From positions 248,001 to 312,000 of the forward strand of contig NZ_CP021648.1 in the NCBI RefSeq assembly GCF_002176815.1: 64,000 nt of DNA, given 5' to 3'. This stretch comes from Acidovorax sp. T1 (lineage in GTDB: Bacteria; Pseudomonadota; Gammaproteobacteria; Burkholderiales; Burkholderiaceae_C). The notes beneath the pieces were generated by a model. That model ran no database searches, was not told the DNA's origin, and saw only the letters and a list, made by a program, of their open reading frames with translations. Shown piece by piece: positions 39,936 to 49,597 of the stretch. Both the position numbers and the translations under genes were made by a program. Within the stretch, counting starts at the first letter, position 1, and every line of letters begins with the position of its first letter.

Positions 39936-40712
39936 TCAACAGTCATCCGGCGATTCAATCATCCTAAGAAAAGACAAATTGACGGTTTGGCCTATCCGAT
40001 TGACATAGCGGCATGCGTCAACCTCAACGAGTGCTCGTGACTCCATGGATTCCAGGAGAATTTCATACAGAAATGGATGCTCCAGCGGAAGCCAGTGAAG
40101 CTGGATCTGCTTGCTCTTGGTCTTCAGTTGTGATCGATGTTCCTTGGTCGGCTCAATAACAGCTTTCTCGCGACCTACCATGTCTACACGAAAGCGAACG
40201 GAGACGGGGTCGGGAAGCATTGTTCTTCGCGATTGGTAGATTGAATCCACAGAGATAGTCACGCCATCGCTGGTCCGGAAGCTCGTGGTTTCTTCCCGGT
40301 CCGTAAGCAGGCGGATCAATGCTGGCGCAGTGGTGCGTATGGCATCAATGAAGTCATCAGGGCTCAAGCCCGTCGAGGTAGACAATGTTCTCAGGTGCTT
40401 CAATGCGTTAGTCGCTTGCATGACTGTTCCAGCGAGAAGCGGATCCTCGGTGGAGGATGCTGAGTAAGGCGCCTTTCTGTCCTCAAAGAGCCTGCGCTGA
40501 AGACTGTCACAGCAGGAAACCACTAACCACTGGTCAAGTTTGCACGGGTCTACCTCCAGAGAGTAGTACAGGCGGTCCTGTTCAGACAGCTGCCCCAAGA
40601 CCGTGTTCATCGTGTTCTGCACGAGCATGATCTCCCGCTGCTCCTTGGCGGGATCTCTGGCCTTTTGCACCGAGTTGATGAACACCCGAAATATTTCTTC
40701 GTGCTTACTCAT
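39936..40712 (-). CDS. Hypothetical protein
   Basis: A 258-residue cytoplasmic-looking protein (MSKHEEIFRVFINSVQKARDPAKEQREIMLVQNTMN), mixed helix and strand, with VSVRFRVDMVGREKAVIEPTKEHRSQLKTKSKQIQLHWLP toward the end. No known motif was recognised. Base composition is less GC-rich than flanking core genes, which suggests transfer. It lies on the opposite strand from the small cargo genes and ends near the IS3-family element. I prefer ATG 40712 over an upstream start adding five residues. Confidence 0.65.
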   Translation of the reverse strand: MSKHEEIFRVFINSVQKARDPAKEQREIMLVQNTMNTVLGQLSEQDRLYYSLEVDPCKLDQWLVVSCCDSLQRRLFEDRKAPYSASSTEDPLLAGTVMQATNALKHLRTLSTSTGLSPDDFIDAIRTTAPALIRLLTDREETTSFRTSDGVTISVDSIYQSRRTMLPDPVSVRFRVDMVGREKAVIEPTKEHRSQLKTKSKQIQLHWLPLEHPFLYEILLESMESRALVEVDACRYVNRIGQTVNLSFLRMIESPDDC

Positions 40713-40830
40713 GCGCATCCATTCCAATCATGCCGTGCCATACGGCCATGGAAAACATAAGGCCATGAAAAGATCCCATGTGAACCGCCCCGGCTTTTGA
40801 GGAGGCTCAAATCTCTGAGAGGATTGAGCC

Positions 40831-41151
40831 ATGAAGTCAAACAAGTTTTCCCCCGAGGTGCGTGAGCGCGCAGTACGCATGGTGCAGGAGCACCGCGGCG
40901 AGTACGCGTCGCTGTGGGCCGCCATCGAATCCATCGCCCCCAAGATCGGCTGCGTGCCGCAAACGTTGAACGAGTGGGTCAAACGCGATGAAGTGGATAC
41001 GGGCGCGAGGGCAGGCACCACCACGTCCGAGCACGAACGCGTGAAGGCACTGGAGCGCGAGGTCAAGGAGCTGCGCAGAGCCAACGAAATCCTGAAGCTG
41101 GCGAGTGCTTTTTTTGCCCAGGCGGAGCTCGACCGCCGACTGAAGTCTTGA
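40831..41151 (+). CDS. IS3-family transposase OrfA
   Basis: A 106-residue DNA-binding part with a helix-turn-helix ([45 protein letters not shown]) and a leucine-zipper-like coil ([33 protein letters not shown]). The sequence CTTTTTTTG near its end is a likely slippery site for a -1 frameshift into orfB to make the full transposase. It overlaps orfB by 4 bp. Confidence 0.92.
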   Translation: MKSNKFSPEVRERAVRMVQEHRGEYASLWAAIESIAPKIGCVPQTLNEWVKRDEVDTGARAGTTTSEHERVKALEREVKELRRANEILKLASAFFAQAELDRRLKS

Positions 41152-42065
41152 GGGCCTTCATCGACCAACACCGCCACACGCATGGGGTCGAGCCGATCTG
41201 CAAGGTGCTGCAGATCGCCCCATCTGGCTACCGGCGGTACCGAGCGCAACAGCGCGATGCCACGCGACTAGGCCAACGGGCCAAGCGCGATGCGCAACTG
41301 ACACCCCAGATCGAACGTGTCTGGCAGGCCAACCTGCAGGTGTACGGTGCCGACAAGGTCTGGATGCAATTGAGACGGGAAGGCACGGTCGTGGCACGTT
41401 GTACCGTCGAGCGGCTCATGCGCCGGCTGGGCCTGCGTGGCGTCATGCGGGGGAAGGTAGTGCGCACCACCGTCAGTGACCGCAAGACGGCATGCCCACT
41501 GGACCGGGTCAACCGGCAGTTCAAAGCGAACCGGCCGAACCAGCTCTGGGTCTCCGACTTCACCTATGTTTCGACCTGGCAGGGCTGGCTGTACGTGGCC
41601 TTCGTGATCGACGTGTACGCGCGGCGCATAGTGGGCTGGCGGGTGAGCAGTTCAATGCGCGCGGACTTCGTGCTGGACGCGTTGGAGCAGGCGCTGTACG
41701 CCAGACAGCCCGAACGTGACGGAACATTGATTCATCACTCGGACAGGGGGTCGCAATACGTCGGTATCCGCTACAGCGAGAGACTGGCCGAGGCCGGCAT
41801 CGCCCCCTCTGTGGGCAGCAAGGGCGACAGCTATGACAACGCCCTGGCCGAGACGATCAATGGGCTGTACAAGGCCGAACTGATCCACCGTCGCGCACCC
41901 TGGAAGACAAAGGAATCGGTGGAGCTGGCCACCCTGGAATGGGTGGCCTGGTTCAACCACCACAGACTGCTGGAGCCTATCGGGTATATCCCGCCTGCAG
42001 AAGCTGAGGCAAACTACTACCGGCAATTCGCCAGTCAGGCCTCCATGGGTGGCGGCCTGACTTAA
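41148..42065 (+). CDS. IS3-family transposase OrfB (DDE integrase)
   Basis: A 305-residue catalytic part with a retroviral-integrase fold. The DDE residues appear in [22 protein letters not shown] (Asp), [13 protein letters not shown] (Asp) and [15 protein letters not shown] (Glu), with the usual [16 protein letters not shown] tail. Full length. It is expressed mainly by frameshift fusion with OrfA. Confidence 0.94.
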   Translation: MRAFIDQHRHTHGVEPICKVLQIAPSGYRRYRAQQRDATRLGQRAKRDAQLTPQIERVWQANLQVYGADKVWMQLRREGTVVARCTVERLMRRLGLRGVMRGKVVRTTVSDRKTACPLDRVNRQFKANRPNQLWVSDFTYVSTWQGWLYVAFVIDVYARRIVGWRVSSSMRADFVLDALEQALYARQPERDGTLIHHSDRGSQYVGIRYSERLAEAGIAPSVGSKGDSYDNALAETINGLYKAELIHRRAPWKTKESVELATLEWVAWFNHHRLLEPIGYIPPAEAEANYYRQFASQASMGGGLT

Positions 42066-42096
42066 ACCAACGGGCCTCCACGAAACCCGGGGCGGT

Positions 42097-43266
42097 TCAG
42101 TCGCGAAAGGCGTTCATGCGCGCAGGCAGGTGTTCGGGCATCCGGTTGGCGAGCCGCTGCAGCAGGCGGTCGGCCAGGTTCCGCCCCAGCCCGCAGCGCT
42201 CGGCGAGCGCGTCGAAACGGCTCTTGAGCGCGAAGGCCAGCGGCACGCGCGCGGTGCCCAGTTTGCGGATGTAGACGAACAGGTCCTTGCCGTAGGTGCG
42301 GCTCAGATCGTAGGCCGAGCGGTGCATGTACTCGGCCGCCACGGGCAGGGAAGCGAAGCGGGCCAGCATGTGGCGGCGCAGGTCCGCGAGGTCGCGCGGC
42401 TGGTTGGTGCCGATGTAGAACACGCGGGTGTCCGTATCCGCCGCGAAGGTGTCCAGGCGCACCGCGAAGACGGCGATCTTGCCGGCGGAGCCCGAGGCCT
42501 CGTAGAGGCGGCGCGGGTCGGCGTTGTAGCGTGCTGGCTCACTGGAATCGATGTCGCGCACATGCTGCGAGTACTCGCGGTCAGAGGCCATGCGGCCGGG
42601 TTCGGCCGGCAGGTCGTCGCGAGCGAAACGGCCACTCTCCAGGTTGGCGAGGATCTGCTCGGGATCGTCGCCGAGTGCCATGCCCAGGTGGTTGACGAGC
42701 CGCAGTTGGCCGTCCTCGTCGATGCAAGCGAAGAGCGAGAACTGCGTGAAGGCAGGACCGCGCCGGATGAGCGAGCCCCCGGAGTTGTTGCAGATGCCGC
42801 CTGTCACCGAGGCGCCGATGCAACTCGACCCGATCACGGAATGCGGCTCGCGGCCCAGCGGCTTGAGCCTGCGTTCGAGCTGTTCGAGCGTGACGCCGGG
42901 CCGGGCCAGCACCTGCTCGCCGCGCTGCAGCAGGTCCAGCTGCTTGAGCCGCAGCATGTTGATGAGCACTACCGGGCGGTCGTAGCCGCCCTCCATCGGT
43001 GTGGAGCCGCCCGTGAGGCCTGTGTTGGCGGCCTGGCAGAGGATGATGGTGCCGGCGGCGTGGCAGGCCTTCAGCGTGTGCCACAGCTGCGTCAGGCTGC
43101 CGGGGCGCACCACGGCCAGCACGTCGCCGCCGCCGTAGCGAAAGCCGCTGCGGTAGCGGCGCGTGGACGCATCGCCCGTCAGCACATGGCCGCCGCCGAC
43201 GATCTCCTTGAGGCGGGCCAGCAGGTCGGAGGGTGCGAGGGCGGCTGCCGGTGGCATGGCCGTCAT
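42097..43266 (-). pseudogene. dld: Quinone-dependent D-lactate dehydrogenase, C-terminus lost to the IS3 insertion
   Basis: 389 codons remain of a family usually about 570 long. Present are the FAD-binding part (ILCQAANTGLTGGSTPMEGGYDRPVVLINM, SVIGSSCIGASVTGGICNNSGGSLIRRGPAFTQ) and the family's AEYMHRSAYDLSRTYGKDLF. The frame ends MNAFRD then a TGA made by the IS inverted repeat. In full-length Dld I recall a lysine-tyrosine-glutamate segment after this point, so about 180 C-terminal residues are gone. The start ATG overlaps the aldehyde dehydrogenase stop (ATGA). Activity is doubtful. Confidence 0.85.
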
Positions 43267-44861
43267 GCGCGGACGGGCGCGCCGTCGACCAGCCGCCAGA
43301 GGCCCAGCGGGTTGGCCTGCTGCAGCGCCTCGGGCAGCAGGGCGTCGGGCAGGTCCTGGTAGCACACGGGTCGCAGGAAGCGGTCAATGGCACTGGCGCC
43401 CACCGAGGTGAACATTGCGTTGGAAGTCGACGGATACGGCCCACCGTGCACCATGGCATGGCACACCTCCACTCCCGTCGGGAAGCCGTTGACCAGCAAC
43501 CGGCCGGCCCTGCGCTCTAGCACCGGCAGCAGGCGGCGGGCCAGCGGATGGTCCGCGTCTTCAAGATGCAGTGTGGCAGTGAGCTGGCCTTCCAGCTGCT
43601 CGGCCACGGCGATCAGCTCATCCGCGTCCTTCGCTCGCACCACCAGCGATGCGGGGCCGAAAACCTCGGACGACAGCGCAGGCTGCTCCATCAAGGTACG
43701 GGCGTCGGTGATGAACAGCGCGGCCTGCGCGGCGTTGTGTAAGGTGCTCGCAGTCTGGCCCTCGGCCACCCGCTGCACGCCTGGCGTGGCGGCCATCGTC
43801 TCCACGCCACTGCGGTAGGCGCCATGGATGCCAGCGGTCAGCATGGTCTGCGCGCTCTTGTGTTCCAGGGCCTCAGCCGCGGATTGCACGAATCGGTCCA
43901 GATCCGGTCCGTCGATGCCCAGCACCAGGCCGGGGTTGGTGCAGAACTGGCCGGCGCCCATGACGAGTGAGTCGGCAAAAGCCTGTCCGATGGCGTCAGC
44001 CCGCTGCGCCAGGGCGCCGGGCAGCAGGAAGACGGGGTTGATGGCGCTCATCTCGGCATAGACGGGAATCGGCTCGGGCCGGCGGTTGGCGATGGCCACC
44101 AGCGCCAGGCCGCCCTGGCGCGATCCGGTGAAGCCCACGGCCTGGATGGCGGGGTGGGCGACCAGGGCCTCGCCGATGCTGCGGCCCGCGCCGATCAAGA
44201 GCGAGAACACGCCTTCGGGCATGCCCTGCTCGCGCACCGCCTGCTGGATGGCGCGGCCCACCAGCTCGGACGTGCCCAGGTGGGCACCGTGCGCTTTCAC
44301 GACGACCGGCGCGCCGGCGGCCAGTGCCGATGCGGTGTCGCCCCCCGCGACCGAAAACGCCAGCGGAAAGTTGCTGGCACCGAACACCGCCACGGGGCCG
44401 AGCGGTACCTTGGCCCGCCGCAGGTCCGCGCGCGGCAGCGGCTGGCGCTGCGGCTGGGCGGGGTCGATGGTGGCGTGCAGGAAATGGCCGTCGCGCACCA
44501 CGCGGGCGAACAGGCGCAGCTGGCCCACGGTGCGGCCGCGCTCGCCCGTCAGGCGGGCCATCGGCAGGCCGGTTTCGGCATGGGCGCGCTCCAGCAGCGC
44601 ATCGCCCAGCGCCATGATCTGGTCGGCGATGGCCTCCAGGAAGTCGGCGCGGCGCGCGAGTGGCAGCGCGCGGTATTCGTCGAAGGCCGCGGCCGCCAGG
44701 CGGGCGGCGCGGTCCACATCGCCGGGGGTGCCGAAGCCGAAATGCGGCTCGGCGATCTCGGTATTCGTGGCGGGGTTGAAGGCACGCTGGCCTCCGTCGG
44801 TGCCGGCGACCGCGTCGGCGCCGATCAGCATCTTGCCTGTGAGGGGGGTGATTAAGGTCAT
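43263..44861 (-). CDS. Aldehyde dehydrogenase, alpha-ketoglutaric semialdehyde dehydrogenase-like
   Basis: A 532-residue NAD(P)-dependent aldehyde dehydrogenase. The cofactor region reads [33 protein letters not shown], the GSRQGGLAL turn follows, the general base Glu is in [15 protein letters not shown] and the catalytic Cys in [13 protein letters not shown]. This spacing and PTS... motif match the KGSADH group used in sugar-acid and hydroxyproline breakdown. Start ATG 44861 gives [16 protein letters not shown]; an upstream start at 45152 runs over the next gene's end. It is coupled to dld. Confidence 0.88.
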   Translation of the reverse strand: MTLITPLTGKMLIGADAVAGTDGGQRAFNPATNTEIAEPHFGFGTPGDVDRAARLAAAAFDEYRALPLARRADFLEAIADQIMALGDALLERAHAETGLPMARLTGERGRTVGQLRLFARVVRDGHFLHATIDPAQPQRQPLPRADLRRAKVPLGPVAVFGASNFPLAFSVAGGDTASALAAGAPVVVKAHGAHLGTSELVGRAIQQAVREQGMPEGVFSLLIGAGRSIGEALVAHPAIQAVGFTGSRQGGLALVAIANRRPEPIPVYAEMSAINPVFLLPGALAQRADAIGQAFADSLVMGAGQFCTNPGLVLGIDGPDLDRFVQSAAEALEHKSAQTMLTAGIHGAYRSGVETMAATPGVQRVAEGQTASTLHNAAQAALFITDARTLMEQPALSSEVFGPASLVVRAKDADELIAVAEQLEGQLTATLHLEDADHPLARRLLPVLERRAGRLLVNGFPTGVEVCHAMVHGGPYPSTSNAMFTSVGASAIDRFLRPVCYQDLPDALLPEALQQANPLGLWRLVDGAPVRA

Positions 44862-45088
44862 GGCGGGTTCGTGATGGAAGGAGGACAACGGAAAAGGCAC
44901 TGGGCAGGCCGGGGTGCATCGCAGGCCGCCCGGTGGCGAGCGCGTGGGCAGCGCCACATGTCCGCTTCGGGCAGTTGCGCGCCATCGATAGGGCTTGCCT
45001 CGCGCGGAACGACGTGCCGCCTGGGCCCTCGGGCCGTGCCAGGCGGCATCGTCTGTGCGGCAACGGGTCTTACGGTGCGTTCCGCATG

Positions 45089-46081
45089 TCAACCGAGCTT
45101 CATGTTCAGCTTTGCGATGAGGCTCTTGAAGTAGGTGCTGTCGCTGCTCCACTGTGCCCCGAAGACGCGGTCATCGGCATAGGCATAGCCCAGATTGAGC
45201 TTCTGGAGCGTTGCCAGGAAGGCGGGATCCTGCGCGGTCTTCGCCGCCATGTCCCGCAGCGTCTGCAGGACTTTGGGAGGGGTGTCCTTGGGCGCGGCCA
45301 GGCCCCGCCAAACGCCCAGCACCAGATCGACGCCCCGCTCCCGGAATGTCGGCACCTCGGCAAACGCGGGAATGCGTTTTTCAGCCATGACGGCGAGCAA
45401 CCGCAGCTTGCCCGCTGCCACGTAGGTTCCCACTTCGGCCGGGCTGACCGCCACTGCGTCGATATGCCCACCCATGAGCGCCAGGACGGCAGGGGCTGCT
45501 CCCTGGTAAGGCACTTGATTGAAGCGTACCTGTGCCTTGTCCTCGAGTGCAGAGGCCGTGAGGTTCCAGATCGAGCCCGGGCCAGCGTTTCCAACACGCA
45601 TCTCCCCGGGCGATTTCTTCGCGGCAGCGAGAAATTCCTCAATGGTCTTCCATGGCGAATCTGCGCGGACGGTAATGGCGGAGGGGTCGTAGTTCAGCCG
45701 TGCGATCGGCACCAGGCGGTCATGCGTGAACCGGGCGATCCCCAGACTGTTCAGGAAGGTCAGCTCGACTGTCACCAACGCGATCTTGTAGCCATCGGGC
45801 CGCGCGTTGATGACTTCCATCGTGCCGATGGACGTGCTCGCGCCTGGCTTGTTCACCGCAATGATGCTCTGGCGGAAATACTTGCGCGATACGTCAGCGA
45901 AGGATCGAGCCACGGCGTCTGTGCCACCGCCCGCAGCGTAGGGCACGATGAGCTCGACACTCCGGTCGGGGTAGTCCGGATCGGAAGCGCGCGCAGACGA
46001 GCCGATGGAGAGCATGCTCGCGTAAGCGCCAATATAGGCAAAGGTGCGGCGACGGGTCAGAGGTGCGGGGATGGGCTGCAT
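45089..46081 (-). CDS. Bug-family tripartite tricarboxylate transporter binding protein
   Basis: A 330-residue periplasmic solute-binding protein with a twin-arginine-like or Sec signal ([23 protein letters not shown]). The Bug core follows: [46 protein letters not shown] and [16 protein letters not shown]. No TctA/TctB membrane genes are adjacent, which is usual for these genes in this family. I prefer the ATG at 46081. The ligand is probably a carboxylic acid related to the neighbouring oxidation enzymes. Confidence 0.88.
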   Translation of the reverse strand: MQPIPAPLTRRRTFAYIGAYASMLSIGSSARASDPDYPDRSVELIVPYAAGGGTDAVARSFADVSRKYFRQSIIAVNKPGASTSIGTMEVINARPDGYKIALVTVELTFLNSLGIARFTHDRLVPIARLNYDPSAITVRADSPWKTIEEFLAAAKKSPGEMRVGNAGPGSIWNLTASALEDKAQVRFNQVPYQGAAPAVLALMGGHIDAVAVSPAEVGTYVAAGKLRLLAVMAEKRIPAFAEVPTFRERGVDLVLGVWRGLAAPKDTPPKVLQTLRDMAAKTAQDPAFLATLQKLNLGYAYADDRVFGAQWSSDSTYFKSLIAKLNMKLG

Positions 46082-46221
46082 GTCATTCGATCTATGAGCG
46101 GCGTGGCGAAACCCACTGGTCAGGTTCACCATGGCCTGTCTGAAAATTGGAAATGTCTGGCGGATGACCGAGAGGCGCGGCGGTTCGAAGGCTTCTTCGA
46201 AGCACGGCCGGGCGCTGCGGC

Positions 46222-47358
46222 CTACATCGCCGCTTCGACCAGGCGCGCGTAATCGTCGGCGCTGGCTTCGCGCGGATTGGTCTTGTGGCTGTGGTCAGCC
46301 AGCGCGCCGGTGACGATGCGCGGCGTCAGGTCGGCCGTCACGCCCATCGCGCCCAGGCCGGCCGGGAGCCGGAGCCTGCGGGACATGTCCTGGATCGCGT
46401 CCTCCACCGACGCATGCGCCGGCAGGCCCATGGCCTGCGCCAGGCGGTCGATCTTCTCGTCGCGCACGACCGTGTCGGATTCGCGGTTGAAGCGCACCAC
46501 CGCCGGCAGCAGCACCGCATTGAGGGTGCCGTGGTGCAGGCGCGGGTCGATACCGCCCAGCGAATGGCTGAGGCTGTGCACACAGCCCAGGCCTTTCTGA
46601 AAGGCCAGCGCACCCTGCAGCGACGCGCTCATCATGTTGGTGCGGGCCTCGATGTCGCTTGGCTCGTGGAAGGCGGTTTCGATGTTCTTCCAGGCGCGGC
46701 GCAGGCCGTCCAGGGCGATGCCTTCGGCGGGCGGGTTGAAGCTGGGCGCGAGGAAGGTCTCGATACAGTGCGCCACGGCGTCCATGCCGGTGGCGGCCGT
46801 CAGGCCCGGTGGCAGGCCCACGGTCAGCGTCGGGTCGCACAGCGCCACCTTGGGGATAACGTAGGGCGAGATGATGCCCACCTTGCGGCCATCGTCCAGG
46901 ATGATGATCGCGCCGCGCCCGACCTCGCTGCCCGTGCCCGCCGTAGTGGGAATGGCCACCACCGGCACCGTGGCCGCCGTGATGCGGGCAAGCCCGCCCT
47001 CGATCAGCGCGAACTGGCGCAGCGGCCCCGGATGGCGGGCCGACACGGCCACGGCCTTGGCGAGGTCGATGGACGAGCCGCCACCCACGGCGATGATGCC
47101 GTCGCAGCCTGCTTCATGGAAGCTTGCCACCCCTTCGCGCGCCGCCGCCTCGGTGGGGTTGGAGGGCGTGCCGTCAAACACGTGAAAGTGCGGCAGGTCG
47201 TTCACGGCAAGGATGCGCTCGATCAACCCCGCCGCAACCACGCCCTTGTCGGTGATGAAGAGCGGCTTTTTGAAGCCGAGTGCCTGGCACACCTGTGCCA
47301 GCTCAGCGGCACTGCCCGCGCCGAAGCGGATTTCCGTCACGTAGTTGATCATCGCCAT
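46222..47358 (-). CDS. Iron-containing alcohol dehydrogenase
   Basis: A 378-residue group III dehydrogenase. The N-terminal Rossmann-like domain has GIIAVGGGSSIDLAKAVAV and IPTTAGTGSEV. The metal site is Asp and His in TGMDAVAHCIETFLAP, His in CVHSLSHSLGG and His in LHHGTLNAVLLP. AGGAGATAAACG precedes the ATG. It heads a minus-strand set with the Bug protein, aldehyde dehydrogenase and Dld, suggesting alcohol to aldehyde to acid oxidation. The substrate is unknown; a maleylacetate reductase-like role is an alternative. Confidence 0.88.
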   Translation of the reverse strand: MAMINYVTEIRFGAGSAAELAQVCQALGFKKPLFITDKGVVAAGLIERILAVNDLPHFHVFDGTPSNPTEAAAREGVASFHEAGCDGIIAVGGGSSIDLAKAVAVSARHPGPLRQFALIEGGLARITAATVPVVAIPTTAGTGSEVGRGAIIILDDGRKVGIISPYVIPKVALCDPTLTVGLPPGLTAATGMDAVAHCIETFLAPSFNPPAEGIALDGLRRAWKNIETAFHEPSDIEARTNMMSASLQGALAFQKGLGCVHSLSHSLGGIDPRLHHGTLNAVLLPAVVRFNRESDTVVRDEKIDRLAQAMGLPAHASVEDAIQDMSRRLRLPAGLGAMGVTADLTPRIVTGALADHSHKTNPREASADDYARLVEAAM

Positions 47359-47444
47359 CGTTTATCTCCTGATATCAAGAATTTTCATATTCATCCGTCA
47401 ATCGCAGAATTCTATAAGTGAGGCGACGTCGAATAAACTAACCG

Positions 47445-47462
47445 TTATCGATATAGCTATAA
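47445..47462. promoter_or_regulatory. Candidate LysR operator between the Fe-ADH operon and its regulator
   Basis: TTATCGATATAGCTATAA is an 18-bp interrupted palindrome (TTATxGxTATAxCxATAA) containing T-N11-A patterns, immediately before the LysR gene in a 114-bp divergent gap. This is the expected place for autoregulation and control of the neighbouring operon. Confidence 0.5.
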
Positions 47463-47472
47463 CTCCAAGTCA

Positions 47473-48432
47473 ATGCAGGGCCCTTACAACCTCAACTCTG
47501 TGATGTCGCGTCTGCATGCCAGGCAGCTGCGGTTGCTGATCGCGGTGGCGGAGCAGGGCTCGCTGCTGGCGGCGGCGGACCGCGTGGGGCTGACGCAACC
47601 CGGGGCTAGCAAGGCGTTGAAGGAGCTGGAGTCCACGCTCAACGCGCCGCTCTTCATGCGCACCAACCGCGGGCTTGTGCCTACGGAAGCGGGAACCTGC
47701 GCGGTGCGCTTCGCGCGGCTGATCCAGTCCGACATCAGCCACTTGCAGCAGGAGCTGAGCGCCATCGCCAGTGGCGCAGGTGGCCGCATTGCCGTAGGCA
47801 CCATCATGGGCGCGGTGCCGCTCCTGACGCGGGCGCTCACGCAGCTGATGGACCAGCAGCCGGACATCTCGGTGGAGATCGTCGAGGACACCAGCGAAAG
47901 TCTGCTTGCGCTCATCGACCAGGGGCGGCTGGACGCGGCCATCTGCCGCTCGTCGGTCAGTCCCAAACCCCACCTGTACGACACTGTCGTGGTCAAGGAT
48001 GAGTCTCTCGCCGTCATCGCGCACCAGGCGCATCCGGCGGCGGGCCTGGCATCGATCACGCTGCAAGATCTGTCTGCCAGCCGCTGGGTGGTGTACCGCG
48101 CGCACATGCCAATGCGCCGCACGCTGGAGCGCGAATTCTTCGAAGAGAACCTGTCATTTCCGACGCATCTGATCGAGACCACATCCGCGCTGGCCACGCT
48201 TTCGCTGCTGAGCCACAACCCCAATCTGGTGGCCCTGGTGTCGGACGACGTGGCCGACTACGTCTGCCAGCACGGCATGGTCGCCCGCCTGCCGCTGCGG
48301 CTCAAGTCGCGCAGCGAGCCGTACGAACTCATCGCGCGGCGCAACGCGCACCGCCATCCGGCGCTGACGCTGCTGATCGATTCGCTGCTGGCCTTGCGTG
48401 CCGTTGCCGAAGAGGCCCCAGCGGCGCCCTGA
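47473..48432 (+). CDS. LysR-family transcriptional regulator
   Basis: A 319-residue regulator with N-terminal winged helix (RQLRLLIAVAEQGSLLAAADRVGLTQPGASKALKELE) and a periplasmic-binding-like effector domain starting near AGGRIAVGTIMGAVPL. It is divergent from the Fe-alcohol dehydrogenase operon and likely its regulator. The overall pattern resembles the GbpR/PcaQ-like group that responds to carboxylates, but the effector is unknown. Confidence 0.92.
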   Translation: MQGPYNLNSVMSRLHARQLRLLIAVAEQGSLLAAADRVGLTQPGASKALKELESTLNAPLFMRTNRGLVPTEAGTCAVRFARLIQSDISHLQQELSAIASGAGGRIAVGTIMGAVPLLTRALTQLMDQQPDISVEIVEDTSESLLALIDQGRLDAAICRSSVSPKPHLYDTVVVKDESLAVIAHQAHPAAGLASITLQDLSASRWVVYRAHMPMRRTLEREFFEENLSFPTHLIETTSALATLSLLSHNPNLVALVSDDVADYVCQHGMVARLPLRLKSRSEPYELIARRNAHRHPALTLLIDSLLALRAVAEEAPAAP

Positions 48433-48456
48433 ATCGCCGCTTCTTACAATTGCGCC

Positions 48457-49530
48457 ATGCAGCAGATCACCTACACCCGCGCCCAGCAGCTTCCCAACAT
48501 CCTCGCCCAGCGCATCGTCATTCTCGACGGCGCCATGGGCACCATGATCCAGCGCTTCAAGCTGGGGGAGGCCCAGTACCGGGGCGAGGGCTACACCGGG
48601 CCAGACGGTGCAGGTGACCGGTTCAAGGACTTTCCCCGCGATGTAAAGGGTAACAACGAGTTGCTGAGCCTGACGCGCCCCGATGTGATCCGCGACATCC
48701 ACGAGCGCTACCTGGCTGCGGGTGCCGACCTGATCGAGACCAACACCTTTGGTGCCACCACCATCGCGCAGGAAGACTACGGCATGGCTGAGCTGGCGCG
48801 TGAGATGAACCTCAAGTCGGCCCAGTTGGCCCGCGCCGCCTGCGACAAGTTCAGCACGCCCGACCACCCCCGCTTTGTGGCGGGCGCCCTGGGCCCCACG
48901 CCCAAGACGGCCAGCATCAGCCCCGATGTGAACGACCCCGGTGCGCGCAACATCGACTTTGAGCAGCTGCGCGCGGCCTACTACGAGCAGACCGAGGCAC
49001 TGGTCGAAGGCGGTGCCGACGTGCTGCTGGTCGAAACCATCTTCGACACGCTCAACGCCAAGGCCGCCCTGTTTGCCATTGACGAATTCTTTGAAAAGAG
49101 CGGCGAGCGCCTGCCCCTCATCATCAGCGGCACCGTGACCGACGCTTCCGGCCGCATTCTGAGCGGGCAGACGGTGACGGCCTTCTGGCACAGCGTGCGC
49201 CACGCGCGCCCGCTGGCCATTGGCCTGAACTGCGCGCTGGGCGCCACACTGATGCGCCCCTACATCCAGGAGCTCAACCGCGTGGCCGAGGACACATTCA
49301 TCAGCTGCTACCCCAACGCGGGTCTGCCCAACCCGATGAGCGACACGGGCTTTGACGAAACGCCGGAGATCACCAGCCGCCTGGTGCACGAGTTCGCCGC
49401 CGAGGGGCTGGTGAACATTCTGGGCGGCTGCTGCGGCACCACGCCGGACCACATTGGCGCCATTGCCAAGGCCGTGGCGCCGGTGAAGACGCGGCAACTT
49501 TTCTACCGCGAGCCCACCGCATTGGCCTGA
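48457..49530 (+). CDS. metH: Methionine synthase, homocysteine-binding part (split MetH)
   Basis: A 357-residue homocysteine S-methyltransferase domain: [16 protein letters not shown] at the start, [26 protein letters not shown], the zinc Cys in [11 protein letters not shown] and the Cys pair in [17 protein letters not shown]. In many betaproteobacteria MetH is split into this part and a second protein with the folate, B12 and activation domains. The second part is not here; the next gene is unrelated. It follows the LysR gene in the same direction. Confidence 0.9.
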   Translation: MQQITYTRAQQLPNILAQRIVILDGAMGTMIQRFKLGEAQYRGEGYTGPDGAGDRFKDFPRDVKGNNELLSLTRPDVIRDIHERYLAAGADLIETNTFGATTIAQEDYGMAELAREMNLKSAQLARAACDKFSTPDHPRFVAGALGPTPKTASISPDVNDPGARNIDFEQLRAAYYEQTEALVEGGADVLLVETIFDTLNAKAALFAIDEFFEKSGERLPLIISGTVTDASGRILSGQTVTAFWHSVRHARPLAIGLNCALGATLMRPYIQELNRVAEDTFISCYPNAGLPNPMSDTGFDETPEITSRLVHEFAAEGLVNILGGCCGTTPDHIGAIAKAVAPVKTRQLFYREPTALA

Positions 49531-49597
49531 ACCGGCCCGAAGCGGGCGTTAGCCCGCAGCCCACCACCTGCCGCGCTGGGGCGGCGAATCGACGCAC

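Larger units (their letters stand above)
40781..42099 (+). mobile_element. IS3-family insertion sequence
   Basis: Ends are 26-bp inverted repeats starting TGAACCGCCCCGG, matching at 23 of 26 positions by eye. It has two overlapping frames, orfA and orfB, as in the family. The flanks (ATG on the left, GTC on the right) do not form the 3-bp duplication expected for simple insertion. The right end lies inside the dld gene and supplies its stop codon. Confidence 0.9.

Noticed and set aside
49542..49557. GCGGGC-GTTA-GCCCGC hairpin after metH as a terminator
   Set aside because: The stem is only 6 bp and no T run follows; short GC hairpins are expected by chance at this base composition.
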